Of a stretch of DNA of 64,000 nucleotides, positions 9,843 through 19,156 are shown piece by piece. The first letter of the stretch is position 1. Each line of letters opens with the position of its first letter. The position numbers and the translations under genes are program-made. This stretch comes from Narthecium ossifragum. Taxonomy: Eukaryota; Streptophyta; Magnoliopsida; Dioscoreales; Nartheciaceae. Where the stretch lies: NCBI GenBank assembly GCA_963920575.1, contig OY986973.1:496001-560000 (forward strand), written 5' to 3'. Under the pieces are notes generated by a model. That model worked only from the letters and a program-made list of their open reading frames with translations, made no database searches and was not told the origin of the DNA.

Positions 9843-11039
9843 GGCTAAATTATGTATTAGTACCCTGTAATTTTGGTCAACTTTTTATATGGTCCCTGAA
9901 CTTCAATTTCATGACATTGAGTCCCTCGATTTTGTTTTTGATTTTCATGTGGGCCTCCATCCCAATTTCCGTCGTCTAACTAACGGCAAACCCTTCCGTC
10001 AGCTAACTAAGGGGTCACGTGCGCCTTTTCAGGAGGATCTTGTTCTGATGCCCTAAAGTACTTTGTCGATCGAGTACCTTGGCTACGGCGATCCCTTGAT
10101 CGGCTTCTGCCCATACTTCCTCCAAGCCCACGAATCCGTCGGCGGCGGCGCACCCTCGCCGCCGCCGCCGCTCTTGCTCCGCGACCCGTCCCCGTCCCCG
10201 ATGGGCACCGACACCACCCGCTTCTGGACCGATCTCCGGCTGTTCCAATCAAACCACCCACTCAAATCATCTCTAAAAAAACACCAACAAAAACAGATGA
10301 GATGAATTCAACGAGAACAGCAGACCTACCTTCTCTTAGGCGAGCGGCCACCAGAGCCGGAGGTGAAGTCATCATCGCCGCCGGCAGCGGCCGTGTTGCT
10401 CTCTGGGGAAACCCCAGTCTCATAGGTTTCATAAGCACCAACAGGGCTGTCCTCATGGCACCCATCCACCATAGTCCCGGCCGGCTCGGTCACCGGTCCC
10501 AGTAACCACAAATCAACAGCAGTGCATCCAATTTCCACGACTAGCTAGAGAAGAAGCAAAGGAGATCGATCGCTTCCGGCCGGCTTAGAATAAAGGAAGC
10601 AGGGGAGGTGGTGAAGAAGAGGGATGCTATAATGGCGACAGATAAGTGGTGCCATTGGGCTCCGTTTCATCCATCCTTATATGAAAGCAACACTAGCTAG
10701 ATTAATATCAGGGATTTTACGACGGACGGATTCATATATATTTCATACATATATACATACGACTGGGAGAAAGATCGAGGCAAGGACTGGGAGAAAAATC
10801 GAGGCAGGGGCGTGTCATGACAGCGGACTAGGCAGCTGCCGTTGTTAGATGGCGGGAAAAATTAACGTTGTTAGTTAGCTGACGGAACCCTTTTACCGTT
10901 AATTAGACGACGGAAATTGGGGTGGAGGCCCACATGAGAATCAAAAACAAAATCGAGGGACTCAATGTCATGAAATTAAAGTTTAGGGACCATATAAAAA
11001 GTTGATCAAAACTACAGGGTATTAATACATAATTTAGCC
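9843..11039 (-). mobile_element. Pack-MULE, 1197 bp, carrying a WRKY gene fragment
   Basis: Long terminal inverted repeats of about 165 bp (9843 to about 10013 and about 10868 to 11039), both starting GGCTAAATTATGTATTA when read inward, are bounded by the 10-bp direct repeat TAAAGTAGTA (9833-9842 and 11040-11049). Long inverted ends with a 9-11 bp target duplication are characteristic of Mutator-like elements. There is no transposase. The interior is GC-rich, unlike the surrounding DNA, and contains part of a host WRKY gene with its intron. That makes it a Pack-MULE which acquired genomic, not processed, sequence. The captured gene reads on the minus strand. Confidence 0.9.
10078..10472 (-). 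pseudogene. Captured WRKY transcription factor fragment, group IIe (inside the Pack-MULE)
   Basis: Two exons can be read on the minus strand. Exon 1 is 10472-10330, starting at an ATG with the residues MVDGCHEDSP and ending before a GT donor at 10329-10328. Exon 2 is 10239-10078, after a CAG acceptor at 10242-10240. The join gives SPKRSRRSVQKRVVSVPIG, then a glycine-rich linker and DSWAWRKYGQKPIKGSP. This is the WRKYGQK core with the basic SRRSVQKRVV lead-in of group IIe (WRKY65/69-like) proteins. The next codon is TAG where family members have Tyr, followed by Pro and AG|GT, the conserved phase-2 intron inside the Arg codon of PYPR. The zinc-finger half (Cys and His ligands) is absent, so no DNA-binding domain could form. 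It is a captured relic; transcription as a non-coding or chimeric RNA remains possible. Confidence 0.88.
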
Positions 11040-11049
11040 TAAAGTAGTA

Positions 11050-11590
11050 AAGATTGCATGATAGTGATTTCTCGAGCTTACGCACCACTAGACATAAAAA
11101 TACCTCCCAAGTTGTGTCTAATTGAAGAAGAGGAGACTGCGCCAGTACTTGCAAACGCAGCCCAGGTAGGGTGGGTAACAAAACTCAGTAGGGATCTACT
11201 CTACGTCACACAGAAAGGAAGCTATAACAAGGGCGTAGGACTTCTCCACGGCCCTAGGCCAAGATACATAATGAGTCACAAAATATGCATAATTCATTCA
11301 TTCAACTTGTCTTTGTTAGCTCTCAAACAATGCATTTCTAATAACTTTCTAGTTATTTCAGGTACAAAAGTTTATAAAGAGAGTTGCATCGATTTCAGGC
11401 TTAAAAGACATCAATTGCACAAAATCAGTTAAATTCGGATTGATCCAGACTCAGACTTAGTTTGGATCGATCCAGGTCTAGATCGATCTGGATCCCTATC
11501 CCGAATCGATCCAACCCGATCTGGATCGATTCAAAACCCTTTCGAGAGACCATTTTAAGCTATTATATAGTGGATCGATCCGAACAAGTT
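11050..11590. mobile_element. Probable LTR-retrotransposon fragment with GATCGATCC motifs
   Basis: Gene-free. From about 11290 the sequence resembles 16190-16330, sharing TTGTTGG/TTGTTAG-CTC-CAAGCAATGC-like order and a TTTCAGGTA segment, then shows clustered GGATCGATCC and GATCTGGATCGAT motifs up to 11575. This is most simply a degenerate fragment of the gypsy-like LTR seen at 16.1-17.7 kb. No ends or target duplication were found. Confidence 0.35.
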
Positions 11591-11598
11591 TTCATCCA

Positions 11599-11762
11599 TC
11601 ATCGGCTGCTGGAGAGAACAGCGGCCGTCACCATGGAAGAAGAAGAAGGATACGAGAAAAGATAGTCATCAAACCCCTCATTATGGAGAGATGGGAGCAT
11701 GCTGCCTCTCAAGTACATAGGAGACAACTCAGGCAGTGGCAATTGGCCATCCAAATACTGCA
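11599..11762 (-). pseudogene. Partial tandem duplicate of the LecRK B 3' end
   Basis: These 164 bases repeat the last part of copy B's coding sequence (same order, from the YLDGQ codons to a stop), lying head to tail just beyond B's own stop. The duplicate has its own TGA at 11599-11601 and substitutions specific to it, for example AGCGGCCGTCACCATGG against AGAGGCCGTCACCGTGG in B. A 164-bp period is not a multiple of three, so it cannot extend the B reading frame. It arose either by slippage or as the stump of another collapsed gene copy. Confidence 0.85.
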
Positions 11763-13796
11763 TCACCGGTCGCCGGAGAGAACAGAGGCCGTCACCGTGG
11801 AAGAAGAAGAAGGATAAGATAAAAGATAGTCATCAAACCCCTCATTATGGAGAAATGGGAGCATGCTATCTCCCAAGTACATAGGAGACAGCTCAGGCAG
11901 TGGCACTTGACCATCCAAGTACTGCATCACTTGTCTCATGCTCGGGCGAGCAGCTGGGAGCGGATGAGAACAGAGCAACCCCAGCTTCAGCACCAGCTCC
12001 AGCTCCTCCACCACGTACTCATCACCTAGTCTTGGATCTCTCGTCTCCTGCAATGCACCCCTCCGCCAGTTCTCGACCACCCACTCCACCAAAATATGGT
12101 CCTCTTGTTGTGAACTAGCCTTCACAGGCCTCCGCCCGCAGGCGACCTCAAGAAGGAAAGCTCCAAATGCAAACACATCGGTGAGGGCCGTCGCCCTTCC
12201 ACTTCTGGCCAGCTCCGGCGCGAGATAGCCCATCGTCCCGGCGATATGCGTTGTCGCGGGATCGGCGCCGTGATCATACAGTCTAGCAAGTCCAAAATCT
12301 CCCAGTCTCCCATTCATTTCGACATCCAGCAACACATTGCTAGCTTTGATGTCTCTATGGATCACCACCTGCTCCCACTCTTCATGCAAGTAGAGAAGTC
12401 CGGAAGCCACCCCTTTAATGATACGAAACCTCCGAGACCAGTCCAGAGTTGGCATACTGCTATCATACAGGTACTTATCTAGGCTGCCATTAGGCATGAA
12501 GTCATACACCAAGAGGAGCTCCCCTTTGCGCCGGCAGTAGCCCAAGAGCAGCACTATGTTCCGGTGCCGGAGCCGGCCGATGCTGACTATCTCGGCTATG
12601 AACTCCTTCATCCCCTGTCTCGATTCATGGGAGACTCTCTTGACTGCAACCTCCAGTTCAGAACCTGGTAACAGTCCTTTGTACACCCTGCCGAACCCCC
12701 CCATGCCGAGAAGCTGCTTCTCCCTGAATCCGTGCGTCGCCCGGTATAGATCTTTGTATTTGAACCGATGGGGACCATACTCCATCTCCCAATCTTCCAG
12801 CAACTCCGCGTACATTTTTTGCCTCCTGACGATGTAGATGGCGCCGCCGACCATCAACAGTATGATTCCTGCCCCAACAAAGGGTAGCCATACTCTTAAA
12901 TTGTTAGAATCCCCCTTGCTTTCACTAGTCTCAGGGAGCGAAGGAAGTGATGCGAGATCAAGAGCTCGGGCTGGGCCATTCATCTTGAAGCTCCAGCCGA
13001 GGATGTAATGAGAGCATTTAAAAAAGCCAGTCGATGAAGAGAAACCAACATACATGGGATCCGTTATAATGGTTGACAGATCAATTGTAGACGATAAGAG
13101 AGGGCGTTCAGGCTTCTCCATGTTGATGAGGCTTAAGGTGACGTTAAGCTCCATTGCCCGGCCGTCGTAATCCACCCATACTTGCATCGGCTCGCCGCTT
13201 ATCAGGCTCAAGTTTGTGAACCCGGTGGTGGCGTTGGCATAATATCCGGCATGGTGGGATGCGTTGGATCTGAGACCGTTGATGTCGATGCCGACATGGT
13301 CGTTGTCGATGTCTTGGAATTCAGAGTTTTGATACGTGTCGAGCTCGACACCCACCACATGATTACTCGAATTGCCAATGTTGCTGGTGTTGAAGAGGCC
13401 AAGGTACTTGGAATCTAGAGCTTTTGAGAAGTCCGTGGAAGGAGAGAGGATGAAGACGAGACCGGAGCCGCGGATGCGTTCCATTTCCGGGAGGATGGCG
13501 AACACGAAGGTGGTCGAGAAGGAGAAGACTTCGTCGCCGCCCGGAGGCTTGCGGAAGTGAAGCGGCACCGGGTAGAAGGCGTGGCCCTTCATCTTGTTCG
13601 TGAGGTTGGTGAGTGCGAGGAGGCCATTGGAGGTGATCGAAGCGATGCCGTCAAGGGTCAAGTTGGCGCCGGTGAATCCGTTGAAGACGAATTCATCTTG
13701 GTTTGCTGCTGCGAGATTGATCCGGAGAAGGAAACAGATCAAGAGCTTCAACTGCATGGCTCTGTATAGTTTGCAACAGAGTGGAACAATGGTCAT
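11763..13796 (-). CDS. LecRK copy B: L-type lectin-domain receptor-like kinase (clade IV-like), intact
   Basis: A single-exon gene of 677 residues. Residues 1-32 form a hydrophobic signal sequence ending LAAA. A second in-frame ATG at residue 14 could also serve, but paralog F has Val there, so the upstream ATG is preferred. The legume-lectin domain runs from about 33 to 275 and keeps VGVELDTYQN and NDHVGIDINGL, the region that binds the metal ions in this fold, with many N-glycosylation sequons. A transmembrane helix spans about 304-323. The kinase has GMGGFGRVYKG (364-374), Lys386 in VAVKR, HRDIKASN (480-487, RD type), DFG (500-502) and APE (526-528). The protein should sit in the plasma membrane, sensing an extracellular ligand and signalling through Ser/Thr phosphorylation; LecRK relatives act in defence and stress, but the ligand here cannot be read from sequence. 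Confidence 0.93.
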   Translation of the reverse strand: MTIVPLCCKLYRAMQLKLLICFLLRINLAAANQDEFVFNGFTGANLTLDGIASITSNGLLALTNLTNKMKGHAFYPVPLHFRKPPGGDEVFSFSTTFVFAILPEMERIRGSGLVFILSPSTDFSKALDSKYLGLFNTSNIGNSSNHVVGVELDTYQNSEFQDIDNDHVGIDINGLRSNASHHAGYYANATTGFTNLSLISGEPMQVWVDYDGRAMELNVTLSLINMEKPERPLLSSTIDLSTIITDPMYVGFSSSTGFFKCSHYILGWSFKMNGPARALDLASLPSLPETSESKGDSNNLRVWLPFVGAGIILLMVGGAIYIVRRQKMYAELLEDWEMEYGPHRFKYKDLYRATHGFREKQLLGMGGFGRVYKGLLPGSELEVAVKRVSHESRQGMKEFIAEIVSIGRLRHRNIVLLLGYCRRKGELLLVYDFMPNGSLDKYLYDSSMPTLDWSRRFRIIKGVASGLLYLHEEWEQVVIHRDIKASNVLLDVEMNGRLGDFGLARLYDHGADPATTHIAGTMGYLAPELARSGRATALTDVFAFGAFLLEVACGRRPVKASSQQEDHILVEWVVENWRRGALQETRDPRLGDEYVVEELELVLKLGLLCSHPLPAARPSMRQVMQYLDGQVPLPELSPMYLGDSMLPFLHNEGFDDYLLSYPSSSSTVTASVLSGDR

Positions 13797-14130
13797 CCTA
13801 GCTCTGTGGTTTCAGGGCTTTTTTTCCCCGTACGTGCTATTGGACTGAGAGATGACCGACCGTGAGCAACATACTCGGATTTTATGGACAGCCAACTTTT
13901 ATCTGCTCATGAAAGGATAACCTTTTGAGGAACGTGAGGTTGATCTTTCACGGACGATAATAGATAAAGATCTTCGATCCATGCACACCGAATGCACGCT
14001 TGATGTGGCGACGCCGTGAGATGGCCAAGTGGCAAGCCATATCAGCCTAAATGGGGGCAACTTGTTTTTCTTTTAAATCTATTCAAAATCCATTGAAATT
14101 CATATGTTAAATTATTAAGAATGGAAAATA

Positions 14131-14135
14131 GGAAT
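14131..14135. other. Empty target site for the copia-like solo LTR
   Basis: A single GGAAT between sequences that flank the solo LTR in blocks A and C (AGAATGGAAAATA before, TAAATGATAATT after). It marks the pre-insertion state and shows that the B block separated before the LTR arrived, or that B lost it precisely, which is less likely. Confidence 0.8.
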
Positions 14136-14205
14136 TAAATGATAATTAGGTAAAAAAAAAATTCAGTGAGCCCAACACAAGTTGACTGCATACTTGACGT
14201 GGCCT

Positions 14206-14395
14206 AGGGTTGCTCTGTTCTCATCCACTCCCAACTGCTCGCCCGAGCATGAGACAAGTGATGCAGTACTTGGATGGCCAAGTGCCACTGAGCTGTCTCT
14301 TACGTACTTGAGTGGTAGCGTGCTCCCATTTCTCTATGATGAAGGGTTTGATGATGATCTTTATCGTATCCTTCTACTTCTTCCACAGTGACATT
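14206..14395 (+). pseudogene. Inverted LecRK C-terminal fragment
   Basis: Read on the plus strand, opposite to all genes in the array, this encodes the end of the kinase domain and tail: TRPSMRQVMQYLDGQVPL is preserved after the CSHPLP region. A small deletion after VPL then shifts the frame away from the ELSPMYL sequence of the family. The left junction follows GACGTGGCC at about 14200, just where the conserved hairpin of blocks A and C is cut. It is a fragment left by an inversion or by template switching during duplication, with no coding capacity of its own. Confidence 0.85.
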
Positions 14396-14955
14396 TTCTC
14401 GCCGGATGGATGCTGAACTTCACAGGCAATTCACCGTCATCACAGGTTGCTGGTGGCCAGTAAGGATGTTTGAAGAATTTTTTTTTCAAAAAAGAAAAAG
14501 AAAAAAAAAAGATGTTTGAAGATGTCCTCTTCTAAGATGGTATCTTTAATCATTTAATTTTCTCAAAACTATATGGAGGAGTTTTAGCCACTCGTTATAA
14601 TCTCCATCGTAGTCATAGATATGATATGTCGGATGTGCATTATGTAGCGAACACCTCTTGTAGTGTTGTAGCAATTCAAATCATATTGAGACATTTTTGG
14701 ATGGATGAACCATTCCCTAAAAAATAGGGATTTAAATAAGAGATATTTCAAAATAAAAGGGAAAAAATAGGGCCCACACATGACTGATGTGGTTTGACAC
14801 ATCATCCACGCCAGTTGCAGGCCACTAAAGGCACGGATTCAGGGGAGGCTCAAGTGACAATAGTCACCGTAGGCCCTCAAATAACTAATCCTGACAATCC
14901 ATTCAAATGAAAGGCCATGATTTAATCACCTGCGACTGTACTGACGGTGAGGCCA
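14396..14955. repeat. Inverted LecRK upstream module beside B (direct partner 25605-26165)
   Basis: Starting TTTTCTCGCCGGATGGATGC, this stretch matches the DNA right of LecRK D in the same orientation, and the reverse complement of part of the module behind A and C (CTTCAAACGTC...CCGGCATCC). It includes an A-rich expansion at 14480-14512 and a shared segment with GATATGATATGTCG. The frames it contains are not conserved. Confidence 0.75.
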
Positions 14956-14963
14956 ATTCTCAC

Positions 14964-15097
14964 CGAACCCTGATTGGGGTACATGCCACGTGGCATATAC
15001 CCCAACCGTTGGATTGAATCGGGCCCGTGTGCCCGATTCAATCCAACGATGGAGATCCGTGTACATGGGTACATCCCATGTACACGGATCTTTTTCC
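14964..15097. repeat. 134-bp insertion composed of three consecutive hairpins
   Basis: Compared with block D (about 26162), which is continuous, B has 134 extra bases bounded by the 8-bp direct repeat ATTCTCAC (14956-14963 and 15098-15105). Inside lie three hairpins in a row: 14974-15005 (16-bp arms, one mismatch), 15007-15048 (18-bp perfect arms, 6-nt loop) and 15053-15091 (17-bp perfect arms, 5-nt loop). There are no terminal inverted repeats of the insertion as a whole. It could be a foldback-type element. The alternative is deletion from D between the 8-bp repeats. Confidence 0.8.
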
Positions 15098-15109
15098 ATT
15101 CTCACCCAA

Positions 15110-15461
15110 CTCGTCGCCGCCGGCAACTCTCACGTACTCTGCTTCCACCCTCTCCCTTCTCTCTCACGGTTATTAAACCTTTCTAATTCTTTGTCGATTT
15201 TCAATTTCGACCATCTCCTTGAATGTTTTTCATCTTGATTCATAGAGAAAATATTTAGACCCTAATTCGGATTGGAATTCCCAATGATTTCTTTTTTGAT
15301 AAATCTTAGCTTTTATTGCTTTTAGAAGTACTTCAGTTAGAATAATCAAGAATCAATCATATTGTTTTCAACTATTGTAGAGATTATATCACATTTACTA
15401 ATTCGACCATCCAATTCCTCGAGTACTCGACCCGTACTTCCACTAACTACGTTGTAGTTAA
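15110..15461. other. Intergenic, no gene seen
   Basis: CT-rich to about 15190 (shared with block D near 26170-26240), then AT-rich. No conserved reading frame or structured feature was recognised. Confidence 0.5.
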
Positions 15462-16061
15462 TTAGTCGTCCAGTAATTTGTATTGACCGCTTTTGAGATT
15501 TATAACGACGCATTTCAAGGCGCGTAAGATATCAGCTTTAACTTCCTCTAAAGAGATATTTTCTTTTCCATAGGTGACAGTTTCCCGAAAGTGCTTAAAG
15601 GATGGGGGAAGAGAGCACAAAAGCAATAAAGCCTTATCTTCATCATCAATCTTAACTTCTAAATTCTTCAAATCCATGATAATGGTATTGAAAATATCGA
15701 GATGAGATTTAATGGATGTACCTTCTGCCATACGAAGCATATACAACTGCTGCATAAGACGGTGCTTGTTGGTTAAACTCTTCGTCATATAGAGGGACTC
15801 CAACTTCAACCATAGAGCTGCTACAGTATCCTCCTTTGCGACCTCTCGAAGAACTCCATTCGATAAGCACAACTGAATAGATGTTAGAACCTTCAAATCC
15901 AGTTCAGCCCAATCTTCATCAGATGTGGTTGCAGGTTTCTTAGCAGTTCCTCCAAGAGACTTGAATATGTTGTTATGAACTAAGATTCCACGCATACGAA
16001 GCTACCATAGACTGAAACAAATCTTCCCATCGAACTTCTTGATATCAAACTTCGTTGCCAT
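15462..16061 (-). pseudogene. Ty1/copia gag remnant with a stop codon
   Basis: From the ATG at 16061 the minus strand reads MATKFDIKKFDGKICFSLW, then TAG, then LRMRGILVHNNIF and on to 15462. The body has the features of copia gag (UBN2-type): W-KLE-LYM-KSL-NK--L--QLY-L-M-EG motifs and a downstream LLCSLPPSF segment. The stop at the LW-LRM position is a one-base change from the Gln codon usual there. Just upstream on the minus strand is CTAGTATCATAGTGAGG, a decayed version of the initiator-Met tRNA primer-binding site. No protease, integrase or reverse transcriptase follows, so the element is truncated and dead. Confidence 0.85.
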
Positions 16062-16148
16062 CACCAATACCCAATCCATCAACTCAAAACCTCACTATGA
16101 TACTAGTTTGTTAGGATTAGGGCAATAGAGAACTCCCTAAGAAGTCCT

Positions 16149-17656
16149 GATAAGAGTTGAAAAGTACACAAAACACCCTTATAATTTGGCTTTGTTGGTC
16201 TCCGAGCAATGCTTTACTGACTACTTTTGTCTCATTTCAGGTATAACAGACCCTATTATGAGTTAGATCAAATTTGGAGCTAAAAGAAGTATATTCGGAC
16301 AATTCTGGCATGAAGGGTCAATCTTCCTTCTTGAAAGGATCGATCCTACTCATCCAGTAACTCAACAGAGAGCAAATATAAAGGGATCGATCTTCCTTCA
16401 TGAAAGGATCGATCCTCCACGGGACGTATGAAAACAACAAGTGAAAGATCGATCCTAATCAACTAGTAGGATCAATCCTTTGCGGGACGTCGCCAGCAAT
16501 TGAAGACAATAGGATCGATCTTCCTCCTTGGAAGGATCGATCCTTTGCTGCCAGAAAAGAAGATCAACGGTCCAGATCTAATCCGTGGGTGGATGCTTTC
16601 CTAGGCTATAAATAGTCAGTTTTTAGGGATTTTATAGAGGTCTCTTCCTATACTTTTTTGGGCAGAGCTTTCTTGTCTTTCCTTGAACTTTTCTTGGAAG
16701 ATTCTTTGGAGGAGATCCATGGCGGAAGAAGTTCGTCGACTTTCACCTATGGATCGACCCCTAAAGATGAATAGCTAAAACCCTAGCCATGGGATTCTTA
16801 TGATGTAACTAGGGTTTCTACTAGGGAATTCTGAGATTTAGGGCTTGTATACATTAGTGATTAGCTTATATGGATTGTTCTTTCATTCTTTTATAGTCTG
16901 GTGTTGATTTCCTGTTGGATGTATGGATTGTTTTCGTATGCATTTGATTCTAGAGATTGTGCATGTTAGGGCTTGGATTGTATTCATTTAGTAAGGGAAT
17001 CATGCTAGTACCATGGTATCTCAGATGAAATCTTCTTCGTGATTAGGGATTGTATAGTGCTAAAACCACTATAGTAGTGCTAGAACCACTACGCTCTATT
17101 CCTAATCCTCCATATATCCTATCTTTGTAGATTTGGCCATCAAGATACTAAACCCATCTTGATCTTACACCTAAATCCATATGATTACTATTACTTGCGA
17201 TGAATTCATCCTAATCAGAGGATTCAATAGCAGTGAACGTAACTAATCATTCGGTCACTGACTTTTAGATAACTTATCATGCCGACAAGGAATCCTAACC
17301 AGAACTTGTCGAGTGATAGGGAAAACTAGCCATTCACCTGTCAACTATTAAGACAAGCCATTCATCGTGATTAATGTGCCCTTGGCTTAGAATGGCCTGG
17401 TAGAACCTCAGTTATTGATTAAGAATCCTGTGGTCTCTTCTCTCGTACTCATAAACCCTTTAGGATAAATTTAGTTTAATATCAAACCGTAATCTTTTCC
17501 CAACTCATTGGTAGGAGACTAACTAAGCGTTCAATCTCAATCACCTAAGTCTCTGTGGATTCGACTCCGACTCTCCGCTAACTACTATTTTTAGTATTTA
17601 AAGTGGAGCACCTTATAATATTTGTAATTTTGATCAGACTTGTTAAGACACGACAC
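16149..17656 (+). mobile_element. Probable gypsy-type (Athila/Tat-like) LTR
   Basis: The stretch starts near TGATAAGAGTTGAAAAG and contains, in the order usual for such LTRs, a TTTCAGGTA-GAGCTAAAAGAAG segment (16240-16290), a TATA-like GGCTATAAATAG at about 16610, and an AGGGCTTG-rich transcribed part. Towards the end comes TCTGTGGATTCGACTCCGAC (17550-17575), the tail motif of many plant gypsy LTRs. Repeated AGGATCGATCCT-like palindromes occur at 16330-16550. No internal domains are next to it, so it is a solo LTR or fragment. The boundaries are approximate; I did not find a convincing target duplication. Confidence 0.45.
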
Positions 17657-18239
17657 TTTTCAAGTTGTATCAAGTCCCACGAAGTTGGTTGATCGATAGA
17701 TGATTGGGGTAGACAAAAGAACAAAACAAAGAAGAGAAGAAATATAGTAAATAAGAGAACAATGGCACACAAATTTTTACGTGGAAAGACCCTTCCAAAT
17801 GGAGAGGTAAAAAACCACGGGAGGAGGAAAGCAATCCACTATAAAGATATCAAAGTTACAGCAACATACACCACTCTCTCTGTTATTTCCCAACCTTTTG
17901 AGAAGCAGAGATATAAAGCTTATCTCTCACCAAGATGATGAATGGTACCCTAGATCTAAGAACCCATGATCCATTGAGCTTTTATAGACACTTACGAGCC
18001 CGTTAAGACCTTAGAGGATGTTATTGTAACAAGTTTACGAGTCTACTAAGTATTGTTGCCTACAGTAAACAATACTTGGAGCCTTGAACGGCAATAAATT
18101 CTAATTTGATGGATACCAACATTCGATCAATTCATTTTCCCAGCTGAATAGCCTCCATTATCGTCAACTCATTCTTACTTGGATATTGCAAACATTGCTC
18201 CACCTATTAGCTCTAATTGACATGTGAATCTGTAAAGAC
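17657..18239. other. Intergenic, likely retrotransposon-derived
   Basis: No gene is supported. The stretch TTTTTACGTGGAAAGACCC followed by AAAAAACCACGGG near 17775-17820 resembles a sequence common in the terminal or leader regions of plant LTR elements. The reading frame at 17578-17772 (minus) is low in complexity. Confidence 0.3.
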
Positions 18240-18665
18240 TTCTGTTTGATTGAGATGAGAATGTTAGGGATCAAAATGTCCATTCTAGAAGCTCCTCCAT
18301 TGTGGGGTAATAGCCGGCCATTTTCTGCACCATGTGCTCGTGGGATGGACAACGGACTTCGTCACCGGAGTTCCAAATTGGCGGCTGAACAAGTCTTTTC
18401 AACGTACCCCCACCGTCATGACCGGTTGCTGGTGGCCTCTTAAGGATGTTGCACAGCTTCCTTACCTACTGAGTTTCCTCTTGGATGGTGACTTGTATCA
18501 TTTATTTCTCTCAAGTCTGATCTAGACTTTTCAACCGGAGAAGCGATACAACATCAAAGTCTAGTTCTTTTCAGGGATCAAAATTCCGTGCTCTCTCTTT
18601 CTCTCTCTCTCAAGTCGATAGCTCAGGCTGTCAGGCAGTGTAATTCCAGAAAGAACCATGTATCA
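18240..18665. repeat. Inverted copy of the LecRK upstream module (E/G-like)
   Basis: The reverse complement aligns with 30230-30640: AGGATCAAAAT-TCCGTG next to a CT run, GAACCATGTATCATGTATGAACTGTGAA, the GGTTGCTGGTGGCC segment and the CTAGACTTTTCAACCGGAGA segment all have counterparts. There is no LecRK coding sequence attached, so this marks a lost or rearranged block. Confidence 0.6.
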
Positions 18666-18877
18666 TGTATGAACTGTGAAAGGGTCCGTGGTGTTGGACC
18701 TGGTATAGTAGTCGGGATCAGGTAGTATAGTCTATTTGTTAGAGCATTCTCAACAACTTCCATATCCTATAGTGACCAACCTTCGAACCCTAGACCACCT
18801 ACGGGTCAACACAGCCGTCTAACCAGACAAACTACAGGGAGTTTGTTAAAATTTTATATTAACAATAACTAAAAACT

Positions 18878-18903
18878 GTGCCAGGGGCACATGTGAGTAC
18901 TAG
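18878..18903 (+). mobile_element. Possible Helitron 3' end (plus strand)
   Basis: A small hairpin GTGCC-AGG-GGCAC (18878-18890) is followed after nine bases by CTAG and T (18900-18904), the arrangement of a Helitron 3' terminus. No matching 5' end was found, so this is weak. Confidence 0.25.
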
Positions 18904-19156
18904 TATATGTATATACACACACACATATACATATACACATACATATATATATATTATATATATAATACTTATATATTATATATATAATACTTATATATAC
19001 TATGTATATATTATATATATACTATATATATAGTATTATGTGTGTGTGTGTATACATATATATAAGTATTATATATATAATATATAATATATAATATATA
19101 ATATAATATATATATACATATATATAATACTTATATATATTATAATATATATAATA
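18904..19156. repeat. AT-rich simple repeats
   Basis: Runs of TATA, ATATAC and TATAAT with CA-rich interruptions; strongly self-complementary and without coding capacity. It is liable to slippage and assembly error. Confidence 0.85.

Noticed and set aside
10078..10472. A functional WRKY gene
   Set aside because: It lies between the inverted repeats of a Mutator-like element, lacks the zinc-finger exon and has a stop in the WRKY domain.
16300..16550. CRISPR-like or other regular spaced array
   Set aside because: The repeats are short palindromes of unequal spacing in eukaryotic LTR DNA.
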